Source: Nymphaea colorata (Eukaryota; Streptophyta; Magnoliopsida; Nymphaeales; Nymphaeaceae). Taken from it: a DNA stretch of 64,000 nt. Where the stretch lies: contig NW_022204507.1 in assembly GCF_008831285.2 (NCBI RefSeq), positions 4,546,174 through 4,610,173 on the forward strand. Reading direction: 5' to 3'. The number at the start of each line of letters is the position of its first letter. Position 1 is the first letter of the stretch. The notes under the pieces are model-generated. The model was not told where the DNA came from. It searched no databases and worked only from the letters and a program-made list of their open reading frames with translations. The translations under genes and the position numbers were made by a program. Of the stretch, positions 44,410-56,309 are shown piece after piece.

Positions 44410-44600
44410 GAAAGTATCAAGAGAAGTTTAAAAAACGAAGTGCATGATTGAATATTTCTCTTCCCTTAGACACTAGTATGCCAAGAGAAGTTTTGAAAAC
44501 TGAATACATGATTGAATCTTACATGCTAGTATGAGAATGTAGCAAGAGAAGTTTCAAAAACGAAGTACATGACTGAATGTGTCTCTTCCCTGGCCACTAT
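44410..44600. repeat. ~63-bp tandem repeat, three diverged units
   Basis: CAAGAGAAGTTT begins units at about 44,418, 44,482 and 44,543. Each is followed by AAAAC.GAA.TACATGA.TGAAT and, in units 1 and 3, by TCTCTTCCCT...CAC. It sits at the 5' side of the minus-strand copia relic. Confidence 0.75.
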
Positions 44601-44622
44601 GTTGTCGTTTTGACCCTCTTTG

Positions 44623-44799
44623 GCAGTGGCTTAGCCACATGTGGCCTAAGCTGCCCACACCAGCTCTTTAAAATTTCTTTATTTTTTACATTAGCAAATT
44701 TAATTTTTTTTTCTTTTATACATATATAAGTGCCCCCTAAAGATATAAATGTTTTTAAACAAGGGTCCCTCCAGCTAATTTTTTTGACTCCACCACTGC
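44623..44799. mobile_element. 177-bp MITE with TSD
   Basis: GCAGTGG at the left and CCACTGC at the right are perfect 7-bp ends, flanked by TCTTTG (44,617-44,622) and TCTTTG (44,800-44,805). The interior has GCCCACACCA and ATATATAAGTGCCCCCTAAA, shared with the related element at 46,860-47,007. Superfamily not certain; a 6-bp TSD does not by itself decide. Confidence 0.8.
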
Positions 44800-45553
44800 T
44801 CTTTGAATGACAAACACAATGGCATTATTTTTATCTAATGATATGGACAAGGCTGTATCTGTTCCAATTAAATAGCTTCTTCATCTTATTTAAATAGTTG
44901 GTGCTGAAAGAAATGAGGCATGACAGTGTAGAACTTCCAAATGAACAAATTTGCAGATTGGTAGAAATGATACTTCTCATATATGCAATAAAGAAGGCAA
45001 TAGGCCGTTCTACCTCTCAAGATCTTGTGAGTTTCAATCCATTGACGCGTCCAAAACATGATATTTGTTGAATGATGCTGAATGAATGAGATGCAGAAAT
45101 GACTTATGTTGATGTTTGTGGAATCACTCGCATCAAAACTATTCGATTATGTGGTCTACTTTGTCTAGTATATTGTTCGTCAAGTATTGCTTCAAACTTA
45201 AATTATTGTTATCTATACATTCAATTTTTTTTTTCAGGTCAGTGATGTAATATGTTGTAGTCAACTATTTGGAATTGACATGCCATAGCATAGCTAGTTG
45301 GATTGAGGGGCGCGCTGATGGTACATCCTTAGTTCCATTCTTATGGGTGCTACTTCTTTAGACTTTGGAAAGGAACGAACTGAAATGTGCATAGAAGAAG
45401 GTTGAATGATCTCATCATTTCCTAGATTTGAAACATAGATCATATGCCAATACCTGTGGCCACTTTGGTTAGAATCAAGTAGTAGTATTATGTATATCAT
45501 GGTGCGTCTTTGACTCCCATTTCCAGTGGTGGAGATAGGCATTTCTAGTTAAG
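44800..45553. other. Spacer; no gene
   Basis: AT-rich. One minus-strand ORF (45,294-45,542) of 82 aa without recognisable domain. No repeats shared with the duplicated units were noticed. Confidence 0.5.
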
Positions 45554-46003
45554 TAAGGATGTCAATATATTCGATTTGAATCAGATATCCAACCAAACCA
45601 TTCTGAAAAACCAGTTATAGAAAAAAAATATAGTGGCCAATGGAAAAATCAGATCAGGTTGGGATTTAAGAAATGACATTCTATTTGAATCGGATTCAGA
45701 TATATGTAAATATTTGATCAGATTAAAATTCATATCAGATTTAGTTTTAAACAAATATCATACATCTAACACTCTTATATATTGAAAGTCAGCTAGATTT
45801 GGTTCAAAATTCAGATTAAGAAGTGAATGCAAAGTTGGATTCAGATCATATTCAGATTGCAAAGTTGGATTTCAGACTTAGATATGACTTTCATTCATTC
45901 ATGTTCAAATCGTAATTCAATTATGAACACGTGAATATTTGAAAAACCAGCTACATATGGTTAAGAGAATATTTTATTCGAATCTGATCCGTCGACATCC
46001 CTA
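45554..46003. mobile_element. ~450-bp TIR repeat, GGATGTC family
   Basis: Left end TAAGGATGTCAATATATTCG, right end ATCTGATCCGTCGACATCCCTA. The outer ~10 bp are inverted repeats and the interior is built of ATTCAGAT/AATCCGA-like words. No clear TSD is visible. Its right-end motif (GATCCGTTGACATCCCTA) also occurs alone at many places: 5,545, 6,605, 15,160, 29,820 and 56,665. Confidence 0.6.
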
Positions 46004-46311
46004 TGGCTGATGGCATATGACATGCAAACCTGGGTGGCAGATCCTATGGCTAGATCCACAATCCAAGTCCACTCCCCATTGAAAAGCTGTTGACCCTGCC
46101 GGAAACTGCTCATACCAGCCCACATCTGGCTTATTTGCTGCTCTTTTTGGCCATTGATATGGTAAGAAAGACTGTACCAGCACCTCTTTGCGATGCTAAG
46201 CTTGCCTGTTGCATTCCTTTCAATAGCAAATCTCATGCTAATTCATTTCTCAGGGGCTGCATGTTTGTCTTCTGATCTTTGAGTTGAGTTGGACAATTTA
46301 TGTGGATATAG

Positions 46312-46712
46312 TAGGGATGTCAGCAGATCACATTCGAATCAGATATACATTAACTGTATCAACTTTTTTGGATATTCATATTCAAACGAAATTTACATCT
46401 GAATCCAAATTCCATATCTGATTTCACAATTGACTTTTACATTCATATCTGATTCTGAATCCGAATTTTGAACCTAATTTAGCCATTTTTTTATAATTTA
46501 AGAGCATTAGATATAGGACATTTCTTTAAAAATAAATCCGATGAATCCAAATATGATAGGATATTATGTATATCTGAATCCAATCATATGTCATTCCTTG
46601 AATACAAATATGATCTGCCCTATTAACCAGATATTTTCTGTTTTCATATCTAATTTTTTTCGATAGAGTTTTGTCAGATATCTGATCCAAATCAGATATG
46701 CTGACATCTATA
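46312..46712. mobile_element. 401-bp TIR repeat, GGATGTC family, with 7-bp TSD
   Basis: Left TAGGGATGTCAGCAGATC, right GATATGCTGACATCTATA: inverted ends matching at about 15 of 18 positions, with a second inner match around ATCAGATA. Flanked by GATATAG (46,305-46,311) and GATATAG (46,713-46,719). The interior is AT-rich with ATATCTGAATCC words. No transposase. This copy shows that the widespread GACATCC repeats are TIR transposons. Confidence 0.7.
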
Positions 46713-46859
46713 GATATAGGGTAAGTAGCAGCTCAGGTTTCCTATGGAAGATGGTGGGAGTTAGGCTCTGGACTTGTATTAACAAAGAATGATATTTATG
46801 GCAGCCAAAAATGGGGATGCATAGTGTGTAGACCATAGTGAAAACTTAGCTACTGTCTC

Positions 46860-47007
46860 CCAGTGGCAGAGGTACATTATTGCTAGTGTGGGCACTTGCC
46901 CACACCAACCCAAAAAAATAAACTATTTACATATATCAGTGCCCCTTAAGACTTGAATCTTACAGTTGAAGTGCCCCTCAACAAGAAATTTCTGGCTCTA
47001 CCACTGG
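46860..47007. mobile_element. 148-bp MITE related to 44,623-44,799
   Basis: CCAGTGGCAGAG at the left and CTCTACCACTGG at the right (one mismatch as inverted repeats). It shares GTGGGCACTTGCCCACACCA and ATATATCAGTGCCCCTTAA with the 177-bp element. No TSD detected. Confidence 0.65.
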
Positions 47008-47149
47008 CTGCAACCATAAAGACATGTAATGAGATTTTAGGAAATGAAGAGTGGACATGTACCCCTTGGCTCATATGGGGCTTCCCATAGTTTTAACTTG
47101 ATAAATTCATCAAAAAAAATAAGAAAAATGGAAAAAAAGTTTTGTGTTT

Positions 47150-47640
47150 CCCTTGTTTGGGAGAGCAAAATGAGTATTAGAAGTCATTTTTTACAATAAA
47201 ATCCCCATAAAGTCCAAGTCTGCTTTTGGTGCCTTGGAAAAGGTGACCACATTATGCATCAATTCTTATATCAGTGCCTCCCTTTTGCAGCACAGGGAGT
47301 TGACACAATGGAGATTCAAAACGGAAACTAGTGGTCTACCTGCCCCCACCCGCCTAATGCACCAACCCCCTTGGGGATGCAGTTCCCCTTTGTTGAGCCT
47401 ATGTACTCTTGTGGAAGCAAGGTTAAATGTCTTGCACTGTGGTACTAAGAGTTGCACATGTAATACCTTTTGGCCAGACACATATAAACTAAAGCACATT
47501 TCTCATGGATATGGAAAAGCTGCCTTTTGGCGACGAGAAGAAGTTTGTTACTTAACCTAGCAGTGTTTGGGTAATGGTAAGAAGGTGAAAATTTGGTATG
47601 AGTATTGGGGATAGGGGATTGTAGAATATGGAGGGGAAGA
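47150..47640 (+). mobile_element. LINE fragment with zf-RVT-like zinc-binding motif
   Basis: The frame at about 47,219 reads VCFWCLGKGDHIMHQFLYQC, a C..C......H....C arrangement as in the zf-RVT domain at the end of plant LINE ORF2. Further on, CATGGATATGGAAAAGCTGC and GTGAAAATTTGGTATGAGTA match 10,000-10,085, 51,650-51,730 and 1,640-1,660. The order of pieces is rearranged relative to an intact LINE. Confidence 0.65.
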
Positions 47641-47754
47641 AAGGCAAAGCAAGAACTGATGATAAAGACGAGGCTGCTGCCGAGTGGGTCCTAAATGCTG
47701 ATTTGGGCTATGCTCATTTCTCATGAATAAAAGGATGCCCTCATAAAAATCTAG

Positions 47755-47830
47755 TTGAGTGGGTGGGTCCATTTAATTAGCTCCACCACCACATGATTGT
47801 CTCGCTAGTGGTGATGGATAGATTCAACTG
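47755..47830 (-). other. NLR 5'-flank scrap
   Basis: GTGGGTGGGTCCATTTAATT, CTCCACCACCACATGATTG and CTCGCTAGTGGT resemble 20,503-20,555 and 62,758-62,812 just upstream of the NLR start codons. No NLR coding sequence adjoins it. Confidence 0.45.
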
Positions 47831-47959
47831 TTGTTTTGGGTAATCAGCATTTTTTTATCATTTTATGGCGAGTTTACAACAAAATATCAAAGATTGCTAC
47901 CCGCAAACACCTCGATTTTCCTTAATTTTGATCAATTTCTTATCTGATTAAATTGTCAA

Positions 47960-48488
47960 CTCAATTTAGGACCCACTTGGATATAATTTCAGAAGTTTAG
48001 ACTCAAGCACAGCCCAAATCTAGACATATTTTGTAATTCAAATCCACATTCAGACAGGGATTCAGTCCAAAAAATCATACACAGACTGAAAACAAGACCC
48101 TAGACCAATATCTGGATCCCAATCCCAGCTTGAAATCGAAATCAGATCCCTATACCCATATTTGGATCCAAATGCCACCTCTAGATTGCAAAAGAGTCCT
48201 CCGTCCATATCTAGATGCACCTAGTCTAGATTGAAGAGCCTTGGACTCATATTTGATCCAATCCAAGATCTAAAGAAAAAATGGATCCATAGATCCACAT
48301 CTAGACCTAAATTTAAGATCCAGATACAAAATTGAGCCTTAGATCTGAATCTAAATCTCAGCTTTAGATCGAAAATTGTGCCAAATTCAGATCGAAAACT
48401 AAGCATTAGATTCAAAAATATAGCCTATATCCAACAACCCAATCCAAGATCCAAAAATAGAGTCAAAATCCAGATCACAATCCAAAAC

Positions 48489-48543
<55 letters not shown>

Positions 48544-48620
48544 AATTCAATGCACAAACCATAACCTAGATCCAACCCAAATTTTTGATCCAAATATAAA
48601 AAACCAACCCCGAGAACCAA
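47960..48620. repeat. Degenerate repeat field of (GG)ATCCA/CTAGAT words with (TA)n
   Basis: Words such as ATCTAGAT, TTGGATCC, AGATCCAGAT and CAAATCTAGACA recur every 15-35 bp without a fixed period. A pure (TA)n tract of about 50 bp occupies 48,490-48,540. Coding potential is nil. Confidence 0.55.
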
Positions 48621-49116
48621 CCTCTAGCATCATATTTCAAATTGGATCCCCAAGCACGCACACAAACTCCCCTCAACTTCAGTCTCAATTTTGCTTTATA
48701 AAATATAAAACTGGACTAAAAACACAAATCCAATCCGTAATTCGGGCATTTGACATTGACCTGGGCCCTTCCAGGTTCGGAAAAAATTGATTCAGATTCA
48801 AGCGGACCCAAAATTGTCAAAACCGGAGCCAAATTCATTTTACAAAAAGATCATTTGCCCTTAGAAAATATGAAATTTTCAATTTTTTTTTTTTTTTAAT
48901 TTTAACCATGCTGCTCGGACTCATGTGGGGCCTACCTAGCGTGGTAGGACCAAATACCCCCCTCATTGACTCAATCAAGTTCAAGCCAATGAGGAGACAT
49001 TTAACTCCCCCAGGCCAGATTTGGCAACAACCACTAGGAGAGAGTGTTCGGTGTCTAGTAGAGTGCTCTCGCCAGGAAACCCCTGCCTTGCTCAGCATAG
49101 AAGGGCACTAGAATGC
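48621..49116. other. Spacer with a GC-richer island; no gene recognised
   Basis: 48,905-49,110 is GC-richer than its neighbours (GTGGGGCCTACCTAGCGTGG, CTCCCCCAGGCCAGA) and open in overlapping frames on both strands (67 and 87 aa) without any recognisable domain. It could be an unknown element end next to block D copy 2. Confidence 0.4.
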
Positions 49117-50476
49117 CTAACTTGTTAATCCTAGTTTCCATCCATGGAAGAGAATTTTGAACTTAAAATCTCTCTTTTAATTACTGTATTTCTCTCTCAA
49201 GTTTCTCTCTCTTTGATTTCTCGCACTCTCGTTTTAGCTCTCTTTCTAAAAATTCTCTTTCTCTTTTTTTCTCTCTCTTTATTTCTCTCTCTTCCTTTTT
49301 TTAAATCTCTTTCTCTCTCTTTCTTTTATTACTTCTCTTTTAATCTCTCTTTTTCTTTTCTATCTCTCTCTCTCTCTCTCTCTCCCCTCCCCTGCCTTTA
49401 CCAACTGATGTGTAGCCCAACAGTTGGGTTAGGTGGGGCGCTATCACCACGGCTTCAGTTTGATTCTTGGAGGGTCTTATCCTGAAGGTATTGAGGAGTA
49501 CTGTTTATCTTGGCATTAGAGATGCCATTATGAGGTCAAATGGACCGGTTCTTGTCCATCCTCTTGTCCCATCTCCTCTATCTCCCTCCCTTTAGACTTC
49601 TCTCTCTCTCTTTCTCTTTCCCTGTCTTTATATATATATATATATATATATATAGTCCCATCTTGCTTCGCCCAAAATCTGTCAACTTCACCAATGCCAA
49701 TATTAAGGTGCAGTACCCATGATGGTTATCAGACTACACTTGACTTGATAGCATACCCATTTTCGATTTTATATGTATGTTTTGGTATGAATGACTTATC
49801 TAATTTTCTTTCAAGTATTGGGAACTCCTTTTTTTTCATTTAACATGCATATTCACTATGCATTTATAGGATTCACAGATACCCACAGCCACTCCTCTAA
49901 AAAACCTAAGCAAAATAAGATCAAGCCCTAATAATGTGGTAACTGGGTTAGGCTAAAACCTTGAGATTAATGTGTTCTGGAAGGTAGCTACTAACTTTCT
50001 TTATGTTACAAATGATCATTCATTAAAAAATTTTTATTAAAGATCTTTTTTCAAAAACTGACTTGATTTTTTATTTCAAATGTTTTTTCCAAATAAAACA
50101 ATTCATTAGTTAAGATTATTTCTTCTAAAACATATCTCCTACCATTTTATAAAAGAAACTATGGAGCTCTCTTTTCCAATGCCTCACAAACAGTTTTCTT
50201 ATTTTAAGGATTGACCCTTACGTCATTTTTTGCTTTATAAAATTTAAAATTTCTAAAACAATTTAAAATCATTACCATGCACCACACTGCATTTAAGAGG
50301 AGAGTAATGCTGAAATGAATGTGGAAATGCACCAAGAATGAACAATGCGCCAGAAAACCTAAGCCTCATACTGATGGCCGGTGGACACTTTTCCACTTTG
50401 CAAAACAAATTCCCATTCGTGAACCAAAAGAAATTTTGGGATGCAAAATATGTGGCACTAGTGGTGAGAAATTTCA
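49117..50476. repeat. Block D, copy 2, with polypyrimidine tract
   Basis: Collinear with 24,190-25,760 (see there). The C/T-rich tract spans about 49,170-49,385, shorter than in copy 1. A second CT run and a (TA)n (49,627-49,655) occur where copy 1 has CTCTCTATTTATATAT. The tail, ATGTGGCACTAGTGGTGAGA to CATCATCACAAATGAGC, leads straight into LINE L2 and is the right-hand partner of the 8,830 junction. Confidence 0.75.
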
Positions 50477-52535
50477 TCATCACAAATGAGCTTGTAAGGT
50501 AGGTAAATGCAACACATATGATATTGATTTTTAATTTCATGTCATTATGGATATAAAAGTCTTGAGCAACGTCATTATACAATTTGATCTATAAACTAGT
50601 CGCTAAGTTGATGGCTGAGAGAATGAAGATTGTTTTAGCACAATGATTGGCTCAAAACAAGGGCATCTGATCTCTCCAGTAGATTTATTCACCAACCATG
50701 CACCTTGCACTTGAAGCGGTCAACAGCTTGGATAAGGGCATATAGAACAATTTTTTCTCCTCAAATTAGATATTCCAAAAGCTTATGGCAAAGTGAGATG
50801 GTCTTTCCTGCACTTTGGTCTTTCTTTTTTGGGATCTTGTAAAGATTGGGAGAGGAAAATTATTACTTAAGTTCTTACTGCTTCCTTAGTTGTCACCTTT
50901 AAGAAGGGAGGGAACCACTTTTTGTTGCGATGGAGGCCGATGACAAACACACCTTCTCTCTCCACTTTTATTTACTATCGTTGTGTTGTGGAAGTTTTAT
51001 TTGGAAACCTCCAATGGCAAGTTTTACAGGGCAGGAAACCCCTAAAATGACTTTATCAATTTACTTCTTACCTGGGGCACTTCTTCTCTGCAAATGACAT
51101 CCTTTTATTTTTTTGGGCTGTTGTGTAAATCCACTTCTTTCTTAAACCAAGTTTTACCTGATTTCACTTCCAAAGCAGGTTTGACTATAAATTCATTTCA
51201 TTTTTTTTATTCATTTTAATGTTCTTGACAACACGATGGTCATTGCAAACCGATTTCATTGACTGTTGTCTAAACTTGCCCTAACTTATTTGTGTTCCAT
51301 TATTTGTTGGTACTCTCACCCCTGACTTATGTGAGAAGCTTTTTAGAAGGGTGGACCATCCACTTACTTATATGAGAAGCATGTTCTGCAGAAAGTGTGG
51401 GTTATTGGGTAAGAGCATTTAGACTTCCACTTATTGTACTGAACTTTGTAGAGAAGAAATTGTCATTTTATTTGGGGGCATTCTCATCCTATTAGGAAAC
51501 GTCACTTACTTAGTTGGAAGTCTACTTGCCTCTATACAAGAAGGTGGTCTTGGCCTTCTTGACGTCACCAACTCCTTATGTGCTCTTTTGGTCAGACACC
51601 CATACTTGAATGGGAGCTTGTGAACACTGTAAAGTAATGCTAATTTCTCCTGGATATGGAAAAGCTGCCTTTTGGGGATGAGAAGGAGTGTGTTACTTAA
51701 TTTAGTGGTGTTTGGGTTAAGTAAAGGTGAAAATTTGGTGTGAGGACTGGGGTGCTCATAATTTCATTAACTTGAGATGAAATGGACATGAAATAAAAAA
51801 CAGAAGACCCTAGATACAAGGGCGAAGCCATCAATTTTTTTAAGGAAGGGTAGAATAGTATTTGCAAAAAATATACAAGTACTGAGCAATATTTTGCAAA
51901 ATTTTTACATAGCTCAAATTAAAATCTTTTAAAAAGATAAGTATCATATTTTTTCCAAAATATGAGGGGGGAAGGGTCATGGCTAGAAGTGCATAACTCT
52001 ATTGAAGAAGTTATCTCATGGTGGTTCAAATGATCTTTCAAATAAATGGGTTATAATACTTTGAGTTTAAGCTTACATGTACTCTTTTGGAACATAAAGA
52101 AACAAAGAAATTCTATTATGCATCATGCTAATTTGATTCTGAGTGGTCTCGAATGGAGAGTCTGCAATGATTTAAAGGATATGGTAGCTGGTATAAAATG
52201 GAAACATCAAGAGGTAATCTTTCCTCCTTACTACATGGTTTCCCGGTCGATCTGTATGTGGTAAAATGGTGTGCAGAAAATGTCTGTATGTGGTGAAATG
52301 GTGTGCAGAAAATGGCTTTTTGTAGCTGATGTATTTGCTGTCAACAATCGATTGCAATGAGGCTGTAATCCTTTTGTACGATGAAGTTGGTTTTATGCCT
52401 ATCTTCTTTTTGGTTAGTTGTAGTTTCGATCATTGTATTTGAGGTTTATGTCTCTCTTCTTTTTTGGTTTGTTCTTGCTCAGGTATCTTGTATTTTGTAA
52501 TCTGTTACATTGTTAATAAAAATGTTTGGGATGCC
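50477..52535 (+). mobile_element. LINE retrotransposon relic L2
   Basis: Direct twin of L1 (8,830-10,905). It has the same RT segments (KLMAERMKIVLAQ, LDIPKAYGKVRWSFLHFG, FSANDILLFF), the same GAAGCCA.C insertion (51,757-51,985), the same C-terminal frame (52,046-52,264) and the same 3' end (AATAAAAATG near 52,518). The shared KAYG and SAND changes show the element was already dead before the duplication. The minisatellite has two units. Confidence 0.8.
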
Positions 52536-55500
52536 TAAACTCCTAGCAATGACGTTGCATCGCCAAGCAGGGCTGCACATGCGTCGAGCCCAAGCTTGTC
52601 CCTCTTGAGCTTGACTTGATTATACAACATCAAGCTCGAGCTCAACTCCCTTAACTTGCTTAACTCATTTATGGCCTAACTTGTTTTTTAAAACTTGTTC
52701 ACTTCAACTTGTTCAATTCGTGTATGACACCAAAGCAAAACTTGTTACCCCGAGTTGAAAGGAAAATTGGTTTTCTTGTGATACAAACTGGGGTATGATT
52801 GTCCTGTAGTACCAAGACATTCTTTTTAGTGCTGTAAGTTAAATGAGCAAACAACTTAAAATTTTCCACTTAATCACAAAGTTGCACACCAATAAGAACA
52901 AATTCTATGGTAAAAGCATGAAAACAAGGGCAAATTGTCAACGCAAGAAATTGAAGAGAACATTTGGTGCCATTTGTATCTTTCTAAAAGCAATTCCATT
53001 CTCTCCCCAACCATGCATGGCATATGGCCGGCGAAAGAATGATACCACATCGAATCAGATTCAGACTGAATGCATGGCATTACCCTATTCTATATATCAG
53101 AAGTTCACATATTTAGATTTAATTTAATATCTGAATATTATTAATGAATGTTTGAATTTATAGTCCCGATCCGATCCAAGGATATTTAAGGACTGGTCAT
53201 CTTTCAAATTGTTTGTATATTAAATATACAAGGATATTTGTCTGAAATCACCAACTCCTTATCCAAATTGATTGAACATTTATTAAATTGAATTCAAATC
53301 CAGAATTGCGAGAGCGACATTTTATAAAACCAAATACATCGAATTTTTTAATCAGATGTTAATCCTTTTATTTTCCTTTCTAATTTGATCAAACATTAGA
53401 TACATCGACATCCTTACTCTGCCCTCAAACAAAGATACTTTGTCCTCAAAAAAGAAATAATCGAGAAGAGATTCATTGTCATTAAAATACTCTTTGGGGT
53501 TGTTTGACAACATGCATGAACATTATTATGTGAGTGTTTGATGAAGGATAACACATAAATTTTACTACTGTTTCATGAGGCCCTAATCTTTAGAGTGAAT
53601 TTATTAGACACTCATATAATATCCCTGCAAACAAATGATACCTTGACAATGCACACTAAATTATTGTAAGTTCCAGAAATATTATGGAAAGTTAACTCTT
53701 TTGGAGGCTTGGATTTTTATCAGCACTTGTTTAATATAATTGGATGAAATGTTGGTTAGGCTTGGATCTTTATGTTGTCTGATGATTTTCTAAAAATACA
53801 TTTGTTGGTAGTAAACATTTATGGTTGTGGAAACCATCTTGTGAGAGTTCAGTTTATATTTTTTAAAATACTGCTATTGCAAAAAACATACTTACATGGA
53901 ATCAAATCAATCAAGCTGGTCAATTCAGTAAAATTGGCTATTTTAACAATTCAATTGATTCAACTGTGAATCGGCAAAACACTATATAAAATTTACTTTT
54001 TTTAAAAATGATAATACCAAAAACATATATGAACAATTAAATGTGAGTTCGCGACACTTAAGCTGAAAGGTAGTGTGGTTGTTAAACTCCTGCTCAGCCA
54101 AAAATTTGGCTTAACAGCGATTCAGTTTGATTCCAATAATTTTGCTTTAAAGGCATTTATCCAAACATATACATGAAAAAAGCTATGAACTTCCAATACA
54201 ATCCTGCTAGGGAGAAGGCCTGGAAGTGTACAATAAGAATAGCAACAAAAAGTTACACACACTTTAGAGGGTGTTTGATAATATGAACATTGTGTTCTTT
54301 GGAACCCAAACTTTCCTGTTAGAATGAGATGTCAAAAGCAGAATAGAGCTCTTAAAAGAAAACTCCAAAAGAAGAAGTCAAACAATTCTTATTTATAATT
54401 GAATTCGGATTTGGTACAGTTTTGTAACTGGGTCCAATGGATACCATATTCCAATGGATCTGAATCCCAGCGACATGCAAAAATAACGTTGGTAGATATG
54501 GTCTGTCTCCGTAGCAGAATGAGTGAGCTGCCTTACGGCATGCTGGTGAGGGACTCTAGAGAAGGTGGACATGCATGCTAGGATTTCTTGCTCGTTTCAC
54601 ACAAATTTAAGTTTTAATTTTGACGTGGAACAACTGATACTAACAAAGAGGCCACTGACTGAATAAAACTAGCTAAAGAAGCAAGAAGAAGAAGCAAGAC
54701 ATACTTGGGTAGAATATTTGCCTCGAGTGCCAAGTGTCCTCAACTACTGGGCAGATTGGAGCTCCTCTAACAAGACCCCCACAACTACTTTTCTTCCTTG
54801 ATGTCGAACTATTTATCAGCAGATAACATCTCCCTCCCACTGTCTCTCTTCATAAACACAAATAAACAATGACACAAGTTGAAGAGAAGATGTGGGTGCC
54901 TTTTATATCTTTCTAAAAGCAATTCCATTCTCTACCCTACTTTCCGTGAGTGTATGGCCCGCAGACAAAACATACTCCGTTGCATCAAATTCAAACCAAA
55001 TTTACTGTAGTATCATATTCGATTTATAGAAGCTCAAATACTTAGATTCAATATTAAGATTTGAACGCTAATGGAAGACAAGTTTATGTGAATGCAAATT
55101 TTAAATTTACATTCTGGATCTAATCGGATATCTAGTTTTTACTTTAACATGATCGAAGTCGGAATCCAACCTTTTTTGTTTCCATGTCTAATGCAGTCGG
55201 ATATTGGATCCGTCGACAACCTTAGCTCAAACCCTAAATAGAGATTATTCATCCTCAAAAACAAAATACCGTTCTTTACTCTTGAAGAGATTCATCGTCC
55301 TTAAACAATAGGGTGCTTTGAGCTAATGAGAAAAAAATAAAGATACGTTGCTTGTGCCAGTAGTACAGTATAGCCAAGGCAAAAAATTGTACATCCCTTC
55401 TCCTCTGAATCAAAATGATAACCACTTGTAGCTTTTAAATGCGGTCACCTTAAATACGTTTGGCCTTTCTAAAATTTCTATCAATGTGTACAAGTACTTT

Positions 55501-56101
55501 TATAAACAAACACTTCTTGACCTTTTTTCCTTTTCTTTTTACCCTAATTTTAAAATTCGTTCCTGAGGACATACATTTCATTGTTTCTTATATAAAGAAT
55601 TTCAACAACTCACAGGAATACATAGGAAACTTTTCGAACACAAACTCATTTGGACAAGGACATGTTGAAAAATATAATATATAACGAAACTATTTTCTCT
55701 CTCTTAAACAAATAAATAATAATACAAAGTTTAGGATGATTTAAGTCAACTGCAAATGTTTATGTGTTTTATTAATAAAATGTTCTTGGTCAAGTTAATT
55801 AATGATTATATATTACGTAAATGACATTAATTTCTCAACTATTTCCGTGCGACTTGGACTAATTTTATAGAAGCATTTTGAACAGTCTACCGTAAATTAG
55901 ATTAAAAAATTGTAGTGTGGAATAAAAAAACTTAACCTCCCATTAAAATGGCAATAATGTAATACATCCGTAGTGTTAAGGGTAATTTACTTATGTGGAA
56001 TTCATGAGTAACAGCAAAAGAGGGGGAGAGAAAAGCATTTGGATGTGAAAGAACACCCTCGTGGCCTTCCCACGTTTAGGTGCAAAAATTCACTTGAGGC
56101 C

Positions 56102-56309
56102 CATGAACAAACAGATCGGATCCTAGTCAATTAGTTGGACCCGATATTATCTTACAAAATTTTATGTTGTTATAGGACATATGTGATTGTAGAAAAAGTG
56201 ACGAACATGAACAAACAGATCGGATCCTAGTCAATTAGTTGGACCCGATATTATCTTACAAAATTTTATGTTGTTATAGGACATATGTGATTGTAGAAAA
56301 AGTGACGAA
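56102..56309. repeat. Perfect 104-bp tandem duplication
   Basis: CATGAACAAACAGATCGGAT to AAAAGTGACGAA occupies 56,102-56,205 and is repeated without a mismatch at 56,206-56,309. Unit 1 has a single diverged copy (about 14,715-14,818). Confidence 0.95.

Noticed and set aside
42391-48620. ORFs with YIYIYI tails at 42,391-42,627 and 48,378-48,620
   Set aside because: Translated (TA)n microsatellites.
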